A stretch of DNA of 64,000 nucleotides from Pedobacter sp. ISL-64 (lineage in GTDB: Bacteria > Bacteroidota > Bacteroidia > Sphingobacteriales > Sphingobacteriaceae), in assembly GCF_018613605.1 (NCBI RefSeq), contig NZ_JAGGPU010000004.1, positions 248,001 through 312,000 of the forward strand, written 5' to 3'. Made by a program: the position numbers and the translations under genes. Shown here in pieces: positions 8,408 to 18,084 of the stretch. Under the pieces are notes generated by a model. The model was not told where the DNA came from and did not search any database. It was given only the letters and a program-made list of their open reading frames with translations. Positions within the stretch are counted from its first letter, which is position 1. The number at the start of each line of letters is the position of its first letter.

Positions 8408-10288
8408 ATGAAAATGAAAAAAATAAATCAAAATATATCCATCCTATTTGCTTTCGCTGCATTACTGGGCTTTGCTGGATGTAAAAAAGCATATCTGGAT
8501 TCAGAACAACTCTCCGCTTATGCACCAGAAAATCTAAACAACCTTACCGCTATGAAAGCCGCACTTAATGGTCTTGGATTGGCTACGCGAAGAGAGTTTT
8601 TTGGCGATTCTGCTCCACTACTAACGGAATCGATTTTTTCAGATGTTGCTGTGGATGGAACAACCGATAAAAACACACCCGCTCAGGATTTAATTTCCAG
8701 GATCACTCCGGATGCCAATCTTAACAGCGATGACTTCAACAAAATAGGCTGGTACTGGGATAATGAATTTGTTGCGGTACGGCAAGCTAACACAATCATT
8801 TCAAACATTGATAAACCAACATATACGTCTGAAGCTGAAAAAAATCTGATTTTAGGATCAGCATATTTTTACCGGGCTTATTATTACTACAGACTTGTTC
8901 ATCAGTTCGGCGATGTACCATTGCTTTTAAATGATTTGGAATTTCCAAAAGCAGATTTTTATTCCACAAAAAGAGAAGTAATCCTGGGCAAAATGAAAAC
9001 AGATCTTGAATTTGCCCAAACATGGGTTACCGATGGAGGTAATAAGGGGGATGTAACCAAAGGTGCTGTTAGCCACTTGCTAACTAAAGTAAATCTGGCA
9101 CTTGGTAGATTTGATGATGCAATTGCTTCAGCTTCTAATGTAATTTCTGGTGGGAAATATGGTATGATGACCACGCGCTTTGGAAGCACCGCTTCTGATT
9201 TGACAAAAAATGTAATCTGGGATTTGCACCGAATGGATAATAAATCGCTCACTACCAATAGAGAAGCATTGTTTTTAGTGATTGATAGAGAAGCTTTTGC
9301 TGGTTTTACAGCCTTGGGTTCGCAACTGATGAGAAATACCGTTCCCGCCTGGCATTTTGCAAACGTAAAAACACCATCAGGAGCGACTGCAATTGTGGAT
9401 TTGGTTACCGCAGAAATTCCACTGACCAGAATGTACGGTAGAGGAATTGGCCGATACCGCGGTACGCCTTACAGCACAAAATACATCTGGACCGATAATA
9501 CCGATTACCGACATGCAAAAGGCATGTGGATGGATATGACAGATTTAGTGTACAATAACCCGGCATTGAAAACCTCAACAAATGCTGCGGATAGAGCCTT
9601 ATATGGTCAGCCTCTGCAAATGTATTCGGATGCAAATATCAAACAACGTTTTACAAATGGTGCACTTGATACCATTCGTCACTGGTTTGGATGGCCACAT
9701 TATAAAGTTTTCATCAATTCGACCAACGCGTTAGCAAATGACCCATACTGGACACCACCCCGCGGAACAAATACCGATTGGTACGTATTCCGTTTGGCAG
9801 AAACCTATCTACTTAGGGCAGAAGCATATTATTGGAAAGGTGAACTTGGATTGGCTATGGCTGACTTAAACGTAGTGAGAAGCCGAGCTAATGCAACGTT
9901 GTTAACAAATGCCGCACAAATAACAATAGGAACCATTTTGGATGAGCGTGCTCGTGAATTGTTTTGGGAAGAGCCTCGCAAAACAGAACTTACTCGTATT
10001 GCATATATTTTTGCACAAACAGGTAAGCCGGCATATAACGGTAAGAGTTATAGCCTTGCTACTTTTTCTGATAATAATTTTATGTACGACAGGATTATAG
10101 AAAAAAATGATTTTTATAAAAATCAGGTGCCAACATTACAAGGTGTAAACTACAAAATTGCACCTTACCACGTTTTATGGCCTGTTCCGGCAAGTGCGCA
10201 ACGGTTTAACACTGAAGGCAGGATTAACCAGAATAAAGGCTATGCAGGATATGATCAGAATGTACCCGCATTGGATAAGTTACCTTAA
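8408..10288 (+). CDS. SusD/RagB family nutrient-binding outer-membrane lipoprotein
   Basis: 626 residues. A lipobox (LGFAGC, Cys25) marks a lipoprotein. The SusD signature ADLNVVRSRANA and the closing helix ILDERARELFWEEPRKTELTRIA are near the C-terminus, and the N-terminal TPR-like region contains AYFYRAYYYYRLVHQFGDVPL. SusD forms the lid on SusC and captures the glycan at the cell surface. It is cotranscribed with the SusC gene (5-base gap). ATG codons lie at 8408 and 8414; either could be the start. Confidence 0.95.
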   Translation: MKMKKINQNISILFAFAALLGFAGCKKAYLDSEQLSAYAPENLNNLTAMKAALNGLGLATRREFFGDSAPLLTESIFSDVAVDGTTDKNTPAQDLISRITPDANLNSDDFNKIGWYWDNEFVAVRQANTIISNIDKPTYTSEAEKNLILGSAYFYRAYYYYRLVHQFGDVPLLLNDLEFPKADFYSTKREVILGKMKTDLEFAQTWVTDGGNKGDVTKGAVSHLLTKVNLALGRFDDAIASASNVISGGKYGMMTTRFGSTASDLTKNVIWDLHRMDNKSLTTNREALFLVIDREAFAGFTALGSQLMRNTVPAWHFANVKTPSGATAIVDLVTAEIPLTRMYGRGIGRYRGTPYSTKYIWTDNTDYRHAKGMWMDMTDLVYNNPALKTSTNAADRALYGQPLQMYSDANIKQRFTNGALDTIRHWFGWPHYKVFINSTNALANDPYWTPPRGTNTDWYVFRLAETYLLRAEAYYWKGELGLAMADLNVVRSRANATLLTNAAQITIGTILDERARELFWEEPRKTELTRIAYIFAQTGKPAYNGKSYSLATFSDNNFMYDRIIEKNDFYKNQVPTLQGVNYKIAPYHVLWPVPASAQRFNTEGRINQNKGYAGYDQNVPALDKLP

Positions 10289-10337
10289 TAGAAGATAAAG
10301 ACCGTGTGAGAATATACATGGTTTTGATTAGAATGGG

Positions 10338-10366
10338 CAGTCCCTTAAGCAAGGACAGCTTTTTTC
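10338..10366 (+). terminator. intrinsic terminator after the SusC/SusD pair
   Basis: GTCCCTT and AAGGAC form a stem with a bulged C around a short AAGC loop, extended by an outer GC/GC pair, and are followed by six T residues. It should separate the susCD transcript from the enzyme genes, as often seen in loci where transport genes are transcribed more strongly. Confidence 0.6.
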
Positions 10367-10436
10367 CTGACCCGGATGAAATCAAAACATTTTAAGTACA
10401 TATATATAAATTAATAAGTAACTAAAGCAAAACGAT

Positions 10437-10465
10437 GTGCTCTGCTGTCCAGGACAGCAGAGTAC
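10437..10465. promoter_or_regulatory. 29-bp near-perfect palindrome upstream of the enzyme genes
   Basis: CTCTGCTGTCC and GGACAGCAGAG flank one central A. The arms extend three further positions on each side through one G-T wobble and two normal pairs. No T run follows, so this is less likely a terminator than an operator or a paused or cruciform structure. It lies between the susD terminator and the lipoprotein gene at 10511, where a dedicated promoter for the enzyme genes would be. Confidence 0.5.
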
Positions 10466-10510
10466 GAATAAGAAATATCTAACCAGATTTAAACCTAAAC
10501 CAAAATTAAA

Positions 10511-11395
10511 ATGAGTGTTAAAATTATAATATCTAAATTAACTGGTGTGGCCATGTTAATTTTTTTCAGCGCTATTCTAGGCTGTTCGAAAGATTCTTCA
10601 GAAACAAGCCAGGACATTGTCCCCGCGGAAAAACTTTTGGTAAATAAAAGTATGGCAGTGGCTGCCGCTCAAGCTTATCCAAGCAACATCAATACCAGTT
10701 TTAATCACCCCGATGGTTCATATTCTTACAGTGAGGCAAGTAGCGATTTCGGCATGGCTGCCCTGACGGGCTGGAATGAAGACCGTGCCTACATATCAGG
10801 TGGATGGGCCAGGGCAACCTTGGCTCCAAACTCCGTGTCCAACGGACTTATCGCTGGTGCAGACCTATCTGATGGTTCTGCATACGAGGCAACGTTTAAG
10901 GTTCGTTTTCATAGTCAGTTCGATTGGAGTAGGGGAGGAAAGGTAGGCTTTGGCTTTCTTATAGGAGAAGGCAATACGGGCTGTGATATTCCCACCGATG
11001 GAAATGGAGGAAGTTTGCGATTAATGTGGTATAATAATGGTAGCAGGGTTTATTTTCAACCTTATGTTTATCATAGAGATATGGCTGGTCCATGTGGAGA
11101 TACCTTTGGAAGATCTTATCCAACAAGCGGAAGCCTTGTCAAAGGAAATACCTATACGGTACATCTTTATGTGAAAAGTAATACCGGATCTACTAAAAAT
11201 GGCTGGGTACAGGTACTTATAAATGGTGAAACAGTATTAGATCAGTCTATTCGCTGGACGACAAACGATGCGCAGCGCCTAATCAAGCGACTATCCTTCC
11301 ATAATTTCAGGGGTGGAAAGGATGTTGCTGTCTGGGGTTCCAGTCAGACCAGTTACATTTACTTTGATGATTTAGTAGTAAACAAAATTCAATAG
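10511..11395 (+). CDS. lipoprotein resembling polysaccharide lyase family 14
   Basis: 294 residues with a lipobox (AILGC, Cys25), so probably surface anchored. The body looks like a beta jelly-roll. The stretch FDWSRGGKVGFGF followed by GNGGSLRLMWYNNG and a VYFQPYVYHRD strand resembles the conserved core of PL14-type lyases, which cleave glucuronan or alginate-like chains. The end (SYIYFDDLVVNKIQ) is a typical final strand of such folds. I recognise the fold pattern rather than an exact subfamily, so a non-catalytic binding lipoprotein is possible. It would make the first cut outside the cell in this locus. Confidence 0.55.
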   Translation: MSVKIIISKLTGVAMLIFFSAILGCSKDSSETSQDIVPAEKLLVNKSMAVAAAQAYPSNINTSFNHPDGSYSYSEASSDFGMAALTGWNEDRAYISGGWARATLAPNSVSNGLIAGADLSDGSAYEATFKVRFHSQFDWSRGGKVGFGFLIGEGNTGCDIPTDGNGGSLRLMWYNNGSRVYFQPYVYHRDMAGPCGDTFGRSYPTSGSLVKGNTYTVHLYVKSNTGSTKNGWVQVLINGETVLDQSIRWTTNDAQRLIKRLSFHNFRGGKDVAVWGSSQTSYIYFDDLVVNKIQ

Positions 11396-11396
11396 C

Positions 11397-11429
11397 ATTT
11401 TGATGGTGAAGCTGGATCACCATCAAAAT
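11397..11429 (+). terminator. strong stem-loop after the PL14-like gene
   Basis: A perfect 13-bp stem, ATTTTGATGGTGA with TCACCATCAAAAT, closes a 7-base loop directly after the stop codon. There is only a short T stretch after it, so it may reduce rather than stop transcription into the GH2 gene, or protect the 3' end of the upstream message. Confidence 0.55.
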
Positions 11430-11482
11430 CATTTAAAACAATAAGGCAGCAAGCAAAAAAATAATTTGTTTATTAATTATAT

Positions 11483-13945
11483 ATGAAAAAAATAGCCAGA
11501 TATCTTATTGTCCTCAGCTTCTTGCTATCATCCGATATAACATTTGCACAAAAATCAATGCGGTTATATGCTGGCTGGGAATTTCTTAAACAGGATTTAG
11601 GAGGGGGCTGGGAAGCTGTCCGCCCTGTCGGGTTGGGAAATCCTGAATCTGTTCCATTATGGGAAAATGTAAATTTACCGCATTGCGTTAATGCTACAGA
11701 TGCAGTAGATCCTGATGCGAACTATTACCAGGGGCCCGCATGGTACCGCACAAAGCTTAAAATCGAAAATCCTTATCAAAATGGTAGAACCATTTTGCAT
11801 TTCGAAGGTGCTGGTCAAAAGACAGAAGTTTATGTTTACACTATAAAAGTTGCAGCTCACCTGGGTGGTTACGATGAATGGACGGTTGACATTACAGATG
11901 CGGTTGCCGCATTTCAAAAAGAGGAAGTTTACCAAAAGCAGTTTAACGGGCAGGTGCCTGTTTCTATCCGTACGGATAATTCAAGAGATTTGGAAATGAT
12001 TCCTTCAGATCTATCAGACTTTAATGTTTATGGAGGAATTTACCGCTATTTAAACCTGGTTTATGTTCCGCCACTCTCTGTTGAAAAAATGTTTGCTAAA
12101 GCTGAAGTGGATGCCCACGGAAAATTGGGTAAATTAAATGTAAGCGGAAGATTTTACGATCCTACGGGCCTAAAAAATGCTACTATCCATCTTAAATTAA
12201 TCGACCCAAGAGGAAAGGTTGTTGCACAGCAGGAAAAAAAGCTTAATAATTTAAATGGCGATACTGAATTATGGAGCTTGCAGATCAATAAGCCGCAATT
12301 ATGGTCGACAGATAAACCCTTGCAGTATCGCCTGCTTTATGATCTCGTTTCATCTACAGGCAGTTATAAGAGTGAAGATAAAATAGGTTTTAGAAACATC
12401 AATTTTGTAGAGAAAGGTCCTTTCAGTTTAAATGGAAATCGTTTGCTCTTGCGTGGTACCCATCGGCACGAAGACCATGCAGGCGTTGCGGCAGCAATGA
12501 GCGAGGAAATGATTCGCGCCGAGATGCAAATGATGAAGGATATGGGCGTGAATTTTATCCGACTGGGGCATTATCAGCAATCGAGAATTGTGTTGAACCT
12601 TTGCGATAGTTTGGGCATTTTGGTTTGGGAAGAAATCCCTTGGTGTCGGGGTGGTTTAGGTGGCGAAACTTATAAACAACAGGCCAGAAAGATGCTTACA
12701 AACATGATTGAGCAGCATTATAACCATCCTTCCATCATTATCTGGGGCTTGGGAAATGAAAACGATTGGCCGGGAGATTTTGCTGAATTTAATAAAGAAA
12801 AAATCAGAACCTTTATGAAAGAACTTAATGGACTCTCCCACAAACTGGATTCATCCAGGTATACCGCAATCCGGCGATGCGATTTTTGTGCCGATATAGT
12901 TGATGTATATTCTCCATCCATCTGGGCGGGTTGGTACCGTGGTGCCTATACTGATTATAAAAAGGTTTCTCAAGATGAATTTGCTAAAGTTAAGCGCTTT
13001 TTACATGTAGAATGGGGAGGCGATAGCCATGCCATGCGACATTCAGAAAATCCTGATAAAGCCCTAAGTAAAATTAAAACCGGTGAAAGCGCTGATGAGC
13101 GGGCAGGTGATGCTTCATTATTTGGGGGTGCCGCAAGAATATCCAAAGATGGCGATTGGAGTGAATCCTACATCACCAATTTGATTGATTGGCACCTTAA
13201 AGAACAGGAAAACATGCCTTGGCTAAGTGGTTCGGCATACTGGCCATTCAAAGATTTTTCTACCCCTGTTCGTCCTGATAATCCGGTACCTTACATGAAC
13301 CAGAAGGGGGTTGTAGAAAGAGATTTTACTAAAAAGGAGGCTTATTATGTTTTTCAATCGTATTGGACCGATAAACCAATGGTTCATATTTATGGGCATA
13401 GCTGGCCAGTACGATGGGGTGATGAGGGAGAGGGAAAAATGGTAAAAGTTTATGCTAATTGTACGGAAGCAGAAATATTTCTGAACGGAAAAAGCTTTGG
13501 GATAAAGAAAAGAAACAGCCAGGATTTCCCTGCTGCGGGTTTACGTTGGAACCTTCCGTTTCTTAAAGGAGAAAATACAGTTAAAGTCGTAGCTAAAAAA
13601 GGTAAGGTTACCGTAAGCGATGAGATAAAATTTATCTATCAAACAGAGAAATGGACTAAAGCCGCTAAAATGACCTTAACCAAAATAAATAAGGAGGCAG
13701 ATATTGCAACCTTGGAGGTTAAGCTTTTTGATGAAGCTGGAATACAATGTCTGGATGCAACAAATTGGGTAAATTTTGGATTAACGGGTGATGGAAGATT
13801 AATTGATGATTTGGGAACATCGTCCGGTTCGAGAAAAGTGCAGGCTTACAATGGCAGAGCAATTATCAAAGTAAAATTAAATAAAGGCAAAAGTGTTGCT
13901 TCGGTGAAATCAGAAGGCATGCCAACCATTTTTGAAACATTATAA
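11483..13945 (+). CDS. glycoside hydrolase family 2 (beta-galactosidase/beta-glucuronidase type)
   Basis: 820 residues with a signal peptide (about 1-22). Domain order is GH2 sugar-binding sandwich (about 25-190), immunoglobulin-like domain (about 195-305), TIM barrel (about 310-615) and a C-terminal beta domain. The acid/base is Glu426 in WGLGNEN and the nucleophile is Glu510 in HVEWGG. The motif GTHRHEDHAG begins the barrel. GH2 enzymes remove terminal beta-linked galactose, glucuronic or galacturonic acid; with lyases and GH88 around it, an acidic sugar target is attractive but unproven. The next gene begins 3 bases after the stop, so it heads a tight enzyme operon. Confidence 0.88.
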   Translation: MKKIARYLIVLSFLLSSDITFAQKSMRLYAGWEFLKQDLGGGWEAVRPVGLGNPESVPLWENVNLPHCVNATDAVDPDANYYQGPAWYRTKLKIENPYQNGRTILHFEGAGQKTEVYVYTIKVAAHLGGYDEWTVDITDAVAAFQKEEVYQKQFNGQVPVSIRTDNSRDLEMIPSDLSDFNVYGGIYRYLNLVYVPPLSVEKMFAKAEVDAHGKLGKLNVSGRFYDPTGLKNATIHLKLIDPRGKVVAQQEKKLNNLNGDTELWSLQINKPQLWSTDKPLQYRLLYDLVSSTGSYKSEDKIGFRNINFVEKGPFSLNGNRLLLRGTHRHEDHAGVAAAMSEEMIRAEMQMMKDMGVNFIRLGHYQQSRIVLNLCDSLGILVWEEIPWCRGGLGGETYKQQARKMLTNMIEQHYNHPSIIIWGLGNENDWPGDFAEFNKEKIRTFMKELNGLSHKLDSSRYTAIRRCDFCADIVDVYSPSIWAGWYRGAYTDYKKVSQDEFAKVKRFLHVEWGGDSHAMRHSENPDKALSKIKTGESADERAGDASLFGGAARISKDGDWSESYITNLIDWHLKEQENMPWLSGSAYWPFKDFSTPVRPDNPVPYMNQKGVVERDFTKKEAYYVFQSYWTDKPMVHIYGHSWPVRWGDEGEGKMVKVYANCTEAEIFLNGKSFGIKKRNSQDFPAAGLRWNLPFLKGENTVKVVAKKGKVTVSDEIKFIYQTEKWTKAAKMTLTKINKEADIATLEVKLFDEAGIQCLDATNWVNFGLTGDGRLIDDLGTSSGSRKVQAYNGRAIIKVKLNKGKSVASVKSEGMPTIFETL

Positions 13946-13948
13946 GTT

Positions 13949-15142
13949 ATGAGAAGAGCATTGGTTATTTTAATGTTTATTATTTTTTATATCGCTGGAA
14001 CTGCGTTTTCAGTTAATATTTTGAATACGGAAAAGCTGCCTGTTGATATTAAGAAACAAACTATTGCTTTGCTCAAAAAGCAAATTTTAAATCAGGCAAA
14101 ATGGGCAATGGAACAAGAGCCGATTACTATTACTGCATCATCTTCGCCGAGAAGTGCTGGCGGCAAACATGATTTTTTTTCGGAAGCAGATTACTTCTGG
14201 CCCGACCCGAAAAATCCGGATGGACCTTATATCAACCGAGATGGATTAACGAACCCGGATAATTTTGTCGAGCATAGGAAGGCTATGATTCGTTTTAGTA
14301 AAATCATCGGTGCATTGGCGTCAGCCTATAAAATAACAGGCAATGGAAGCTATGTAAAGCATGCGGTTAAACATTTTCAGGCATGGTTTATAAATCCTGA
14401 AACCTTAATGAATCCAAATCTTTTATTTGCTCAAGCAGTAAAGGGCAGATTTACCGGAAGAAATTATGGTATTATCGATACCATTCATTTAATGGAAGTT
14501 GCTCAAGGTGCTTTGGTGATGGAAAACGCAAAGGCATTTGATAAGTCTATCTCCATTGGAATTAAAAAATGGTTTGCCAGTTATACGCTGTGGCTGAATA
14601 CCTCCAAACCAGGTATACAAGAAAAAACAGTTAAAAATAATCATGCCACGTGCTGGGCGATGCAAGTGGCATCTTTCGCTAAATTGTGTAAAGATGAGCC
14701 AATGCTCGATTCGTTGCGCATTAGTTATAAAACCATCTTACTGCCCAATCAAATGGGCATAGATGGTAGTTTTCCTTTAGAAATGGTAAGAACAAAACCC
14801 TATGGATATTCAATTTTTAACCTCGATGCGATGGTGATGGTTTGCCAGATTTTGTCCATTCCAAATGATGATCTTTGGAATTTTAAAACAGCAGATGGAA
14901 AATCGATCCGCAAAGGTCTGGATTATCTTTATCCTTTTATAGCCGAAAAAAATAAATGGCCTTTAAAAACCGATGTAATGTATTGGGAAAACTGGCCTGT
15001 TGCACAACCCTTTTTAATTTTCGGAGCGGTTCAGTTCAATCAGCATGAATGGTATTCCACCTGGGAAAAACTAGACCATGCACCTCAAGTAGAAGAAGTC
15101 ATTAGGAATTTACCCGTTCGCAATCCTTTAATATGGTTATAA
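13949..15142 (+). CDS. alginate-lyase-fold polysaccharide lyase, PL38-like
   Basis: 397 residues with a signal peptide (about 1-21). It belongs to the alginate_lyase Pfam clan (alpha/alpha toroid): conserved SEADYFWPDP near residue 75, a NNHATCWAMQ block carrying the catalytic-type Asn-His pair, and GSFPLEMVRTKPYGYSIFNL further on. This combination is characteristic of PL38 enzymes, several of which cut beta-1,4-glucuronan. The product would carry an unsaturated uronic acid at its non-reducing end, the substrate type of the GH88 encoded next. Fold confidence is high, family number moderate and substrate inferred. Confidence 0.75.
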   Translation: MRRALVILMFIIFYIAGTAFSVNILNTEKLPVDIKKQTIALLKKQILNQAKWAMEQEPITITASSSPRSAGGKHDFFSEADYFWPDPKNPDGPYINRDGLTNPDNFVEHRKAMIRFSKIIGALASAYKITGNGSYVKHAVKHFQAWFINPETLMNPNLLFAQAVKGRFTGRNYGIIDTIHLMEVAQGALVMENAKAFDKSISIGIKKWFASYTLWLNTSKPGIQEKTVKNNHATCWAMQVASFAKLCKDEPMLDSLRISYKTILLPNQMGIDGSFPLEMVRTKPYGYSIFNLDAMVMVCQILSIPNDDLWNFKTADGKSIRKGLDYLYPFIAEKNKWPLKTDVMYWENWPVAQPFLIFGAVQFNQHEWYSTWEKLDHAPQVEEVIRNLPVRNPLIWL

Positions 15143-15144
15143 AT

Positions 15145-16317
15145 ATGAATTTAAAAATTAAGATAACGTTATGTTGTATGTTATTAGTTGGCTCAGCAAA
15201 TGCTCAAAAAGTTAACGTAAATCAAGCTTTTGCTGCAGCAGCAAAACAAACTGATGTTTTGGTTAAAAATGTTGACTCGGCACGTCTGGTTAAACCCAGT
15301 CTGGTATCTCCAAGAACCGTAGAAAAGGGGCAGTTTAAGATGGTAGCATCGAGAGATTGGACAAGTGGATTTTTTCCGGCAGAACTCTGGTATTTTTATG
15401 AATACACAAAAGATAAAAAGTGGCTTGATATTGCTAAGAAATATACTGCAGATATCAAGAAAGAGCAATACAATCGTGGTACTCACGATTTGGGTTTTAT
15501 GATTTACTGCCCGTTTGGAAATGGCTATCGCTTAACAAAAGATACCGCTTACAAGGGAGTTATTATTCAGGCGGCTAAATCGCTTTCTACCAGATTTAAC
15601 AAAACTGCAGGTGTGCTAAAATCATGGGATCATAATGGTGATAAATGGAAATATCCGGTAATTATTGATAATATGATGAATCTTGAATTGCTGTTTGAAG
15701 CGACCAAAATGACGGGTGATTCATCCTTTTATAAAATCGCTGTGTCTCATGCAGATAATACGATTAAAAATCACTTCCGACCAGATTTTAGTTCTTATCA
15801 CGTAGTTGATTATGATACACTCAAGGCTGGAAATATACTTCAGAAAATAACGGCACAGGGTTATGCAAACGAATCGGCATGGGCCCGTGGTCAGGCATGG
15901 GCTTTATATGGATACACGCTATGTTTTCGCGAAACAAAAAACGATAAATACTTATCTCAGGCAGATGGAATTGCGGGTTTTATACTGAATAACGAAATTA
16001 CACCTGCAGACGGTATTCCGTATTGGGATTACAACGACCCTGATATTCCAAATGTTTCCTGGGATGCTTCCGCTGCAGCAATTACCGCTTCTGCACTTTA
16101 TGAGCTTGCAAATTATAGTGTAAAAGGCAAAAAATATAAAGCCTCAGCTGATAAAATTTTATCCAGCCTCAACATAAAATATACTAGTAAATTTGGTAAT
16201 AATTATGGCTTCATTCTCGAGCATAGTACCGGGCATCTTCCGGCAAAATCAGAAATTGATGTGCCCATAAATTATGCTGATTATTATTATCTGGAAGCGC
16301 TTTTGAGGAGTAAGTAA
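15145..16317 (+). CDS. unsaturated glucuronyl hydrolase, GH88
   Basis: 390 residues from the ATG at 15145. An upstream in-frame ATG at 15133 overlaps the previous gene, but the later start gives a clean signal peptide (MNLKIKITLCCMLLVGSANA). The alpha/alpha toroid carries the GH88 signatures SRDWTSGFFPAELWY, PVIIDNMMNLELLF with Asp175 as a likely catalytic residue, ESAWARGQAWALYGY and SWDASAAAITASALYEL. GH88 hydrates and removes the unsaturated uronic acid left by a lyase. The gene starts 2 bases after the lyase gene stop, consistent with translational coupling. Confidence 0.92.
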   Translation: MNLKIKITLCCMLLVGSANAQKVNVNQAFAAAAKQTDVLVKNVDSARLVKPSLVSPRTVEKGQFKMVASRDWTSGFFPAELWYFYEYTKDKKWLDIAKKYTADIKKEQYNRGTHDLGFMIYCPFGNGYRLTKDTAYKGVIIQAAKSLSTRFNKTAGVLKSWDHNGDKWKYPVIIDNMMNLELLFEATKMTGDSSFYKIAVSHADNTIKNHFRPDFSSYHVVDYDTLKAGNILQKITAQGYANESAWARGQAWALYGYTLCFRETKNDKYLSQADGIAGFILNNEITPADGIPYWDYNDPDIPNVSWDASAAAITASALYELANYSVKGKKYKASADKILSSLNIKYTSKFGNNYGFILEHSTGHLPAKSEIDVPINYADYYYLEALLRSK

Positions 16318-16319
16318 TA

Positions 16320-16394
16320 TGAGAAAACTATTGGGTTTCGCAGTATTGTACTTATTATTTCTGGTTGCAATACGGCAGGAAATGATATCCTAAT
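16320..16394 (+). pseudogene. relic of a small lipoprotein gene
   Basis: A start codon 2 bases after the GH88 stop opens a frame that reads like a signal peptide (MRKLLGFAVLYLLF) but ends after 24 residues. Shifting frame within the hydrophobic part gives LIISGCNTAGNDI, a good lipobox. The simplest reading is a lipoprotein gene of this operon that lost one or two bases and then most of its length. What it encoded cannot be told. Confidence 0.5.
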
Positions 16395-16450
16395 ATATGC
16401 ATTATTAAGTTATCAAGAAATGCATTAAGTATATAATAATTTAAAGGACA

Positions 16451-17929
16451 ATGAAAAAAAACATAAGTCTCCTATTAGTTTTCGCGACCACATTTGGTGC
16501 AGTGGCACAGAACAAAAAAAGTGTTGGAGCAACCGGTAAATCCCTTCAGGGATATGTGCTTGGAAATAAAAAAGTTGTGGTTTACACCACAGCGAGCAAA
16601 TCTGATTATCGCATCAGCAAAACTGAAACATTAAATTTTGCAGAAAATAGACAGCCCTTTGAAACAGAACCAACAATTTTCGTTGATCCCAGCATCAGAT
16701 ATCAAACTTTGGTAGGCATCGGCGGAGCATTGACTGATGCCTCTGCAGAAACCATTGCCAAACTTTCCAGGCAAAACCAACAAGAACTGATTACTGCCTA
16801 TTACGATAAAGATAAAGGTATAGGTTACACCTTGGCCCGTACAAATATTGCGAGCTGTGATTTCTCCAGCGGAAGCTATACTTATGTTCAGGATAATGAT
16901 AAAGATTTAAAAACTTTTAGCATTGCTCACGATAAGGAGTTTAAAATTCCCTTAATTAAAATGGCAATTGCGGCTGCCGGGGGTAAATTATCATTATACG
17001 TGAGTCCTTGGTCACCACCTGCCTGGATGAAAGACAACAACAGTCTGATTCAAGGAGGACATTTATTGCCCGAATATCGCCAAAGTTGGGCAAATCATTA
17101 TGTAAAGTTTATTAAAGCTTACGAAGCGATGGGTATTCCAGTTTGGGGTCTCTCGGTTCAAAACGAGCCTATGGCTAAACAGAGATGGGAATCCTGTGTG
17201 TATACTGCAGAAGAGGAGCGTGATTTTATAAAAAACTTCTTAGGTCCTACACTACATAAATCAGGTCTATCTTCTAAGAAATTGATTGCCTGGGATCATA
17301 ACCGCGATCAAATTTTTCAAAGGGCAACTACCATTTTAAATGATAAAGATGCTGCGAAATACGTTTGGGGTATTGGCTTCCACTGGTATGAAACGTGGAC
17401 CGGAAGTGACATGCAGTTTGGAAATGTAAGGCAGACATATGAAGCCTATCCGGATAAAACGCTAATTTTTACCGAGGGATGTAAAGAAAAGTATGATGTA
17501 AATAAGTTGGATGATTGGACTTTAGGCGAGCGCTATGGCTATTCAATGATCAATGACTTTAATGCCGGAACTGCAGCGTGGACGGACTGGAATATTCTTT
17601 TAGATGAAAACGGTGGCCCAAACCATGTAGGGAATTTTTGTTTTGCCCCAGTACATGCCGATACTAAGAAGGATAAATTAATCTATACCAATGCCTACTA
17701 TTACATGGGGCATTTTTCAAAATTCATCCGTCCCGGAGCTAGAAGAATTGCCACAGCATCCAGTCGTGATCTTCTGCAAACGACCTCTTTTTTGAATACA
17801 GATGGAAAACTTGTTGTGGTTGTGATGAATCAGTCAGATGAAAAAATCAAGTATAGCCTATGGATAAAAGGTCAGGCAGCTACAACCACCAGCTTGCCGC
17901 ATTCCATAGCCACATTGATAGTTGAATAA
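16451..17929 (+). CDS. glycoside hydrolase family 30
   Basis: 492 residues with a signal peptide (about 1-19). A TIM barrel with a beta side domain is indicated by IGGALTDASAETIAKL, YVSPWSPPAWMKDN, the acid/base Glu239 in SVQNEPMAKQRWES, and the nucleophile Glu342 in FTEGC. The C-terminal beta domain ends in a typical strand (SLPHSIATLIVE). Family members include beta-1,6-glucanases, glucosylceramidases and beta-glucuronidase or xylanase types. The particular linkage cannot be read from sequence. It closes the enzyme block of this locus. Confidence 0.9.
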   Translation: MKKNISLLLVFATTFGAVAQNKKSVGATGKSLQGYVLGNKKVVVYTTASKSDYRISKTETLNFAENRQPFETEPTIFVDPSIRYQTLVGIGGALTDASAETIAKLSRQNQQELITAYYDKDKGIGYTLARTNIASCDFSSGSYTYVQDNDKDLKTFSIAHDKEFKIPLIKMAIAAAGGKLSLYVSPWSPPAWMKDNNSLIQGGHLLPEYRQSWANHYVKFIKAYEAMGIPVWGLSVQNEPMAKQRWESCVYTAEEERDFIKNFLGPTLHKSGLSSKKLIAWDHNRDQIFQRATTILNDKDAAKYVWGIGFHWYETWTGSDMQFGNVRQTYEAYPDKTLIFTEGCKEKYDVNKLDDWTLGERYGYSMINDFNAGTAAWTDWNILLDENGGPNHVGNFCFAPVHADTKKDKLIYTNAYYYMGHFSKFIRPGARRIATASSRDLLQTTSFLNTDGKLVVVVMNQSDEKIKYSLWIKGQAATTTSLPHSIATLIVE

Positions 17930-18084
17930 TAGGAGGACTAATTGCTTTTTTCTACATCGGAGTGGTGATATGTCTATTTTGTATTCATTGTTTCTTGATG
18001 TAACAGAAGTTAGCTTCGGCTAAAAAAGCTAAGCATTAATAAAAAAATTAGTATCGGGGGGAATAAATGGAATAGGAATTTAAA

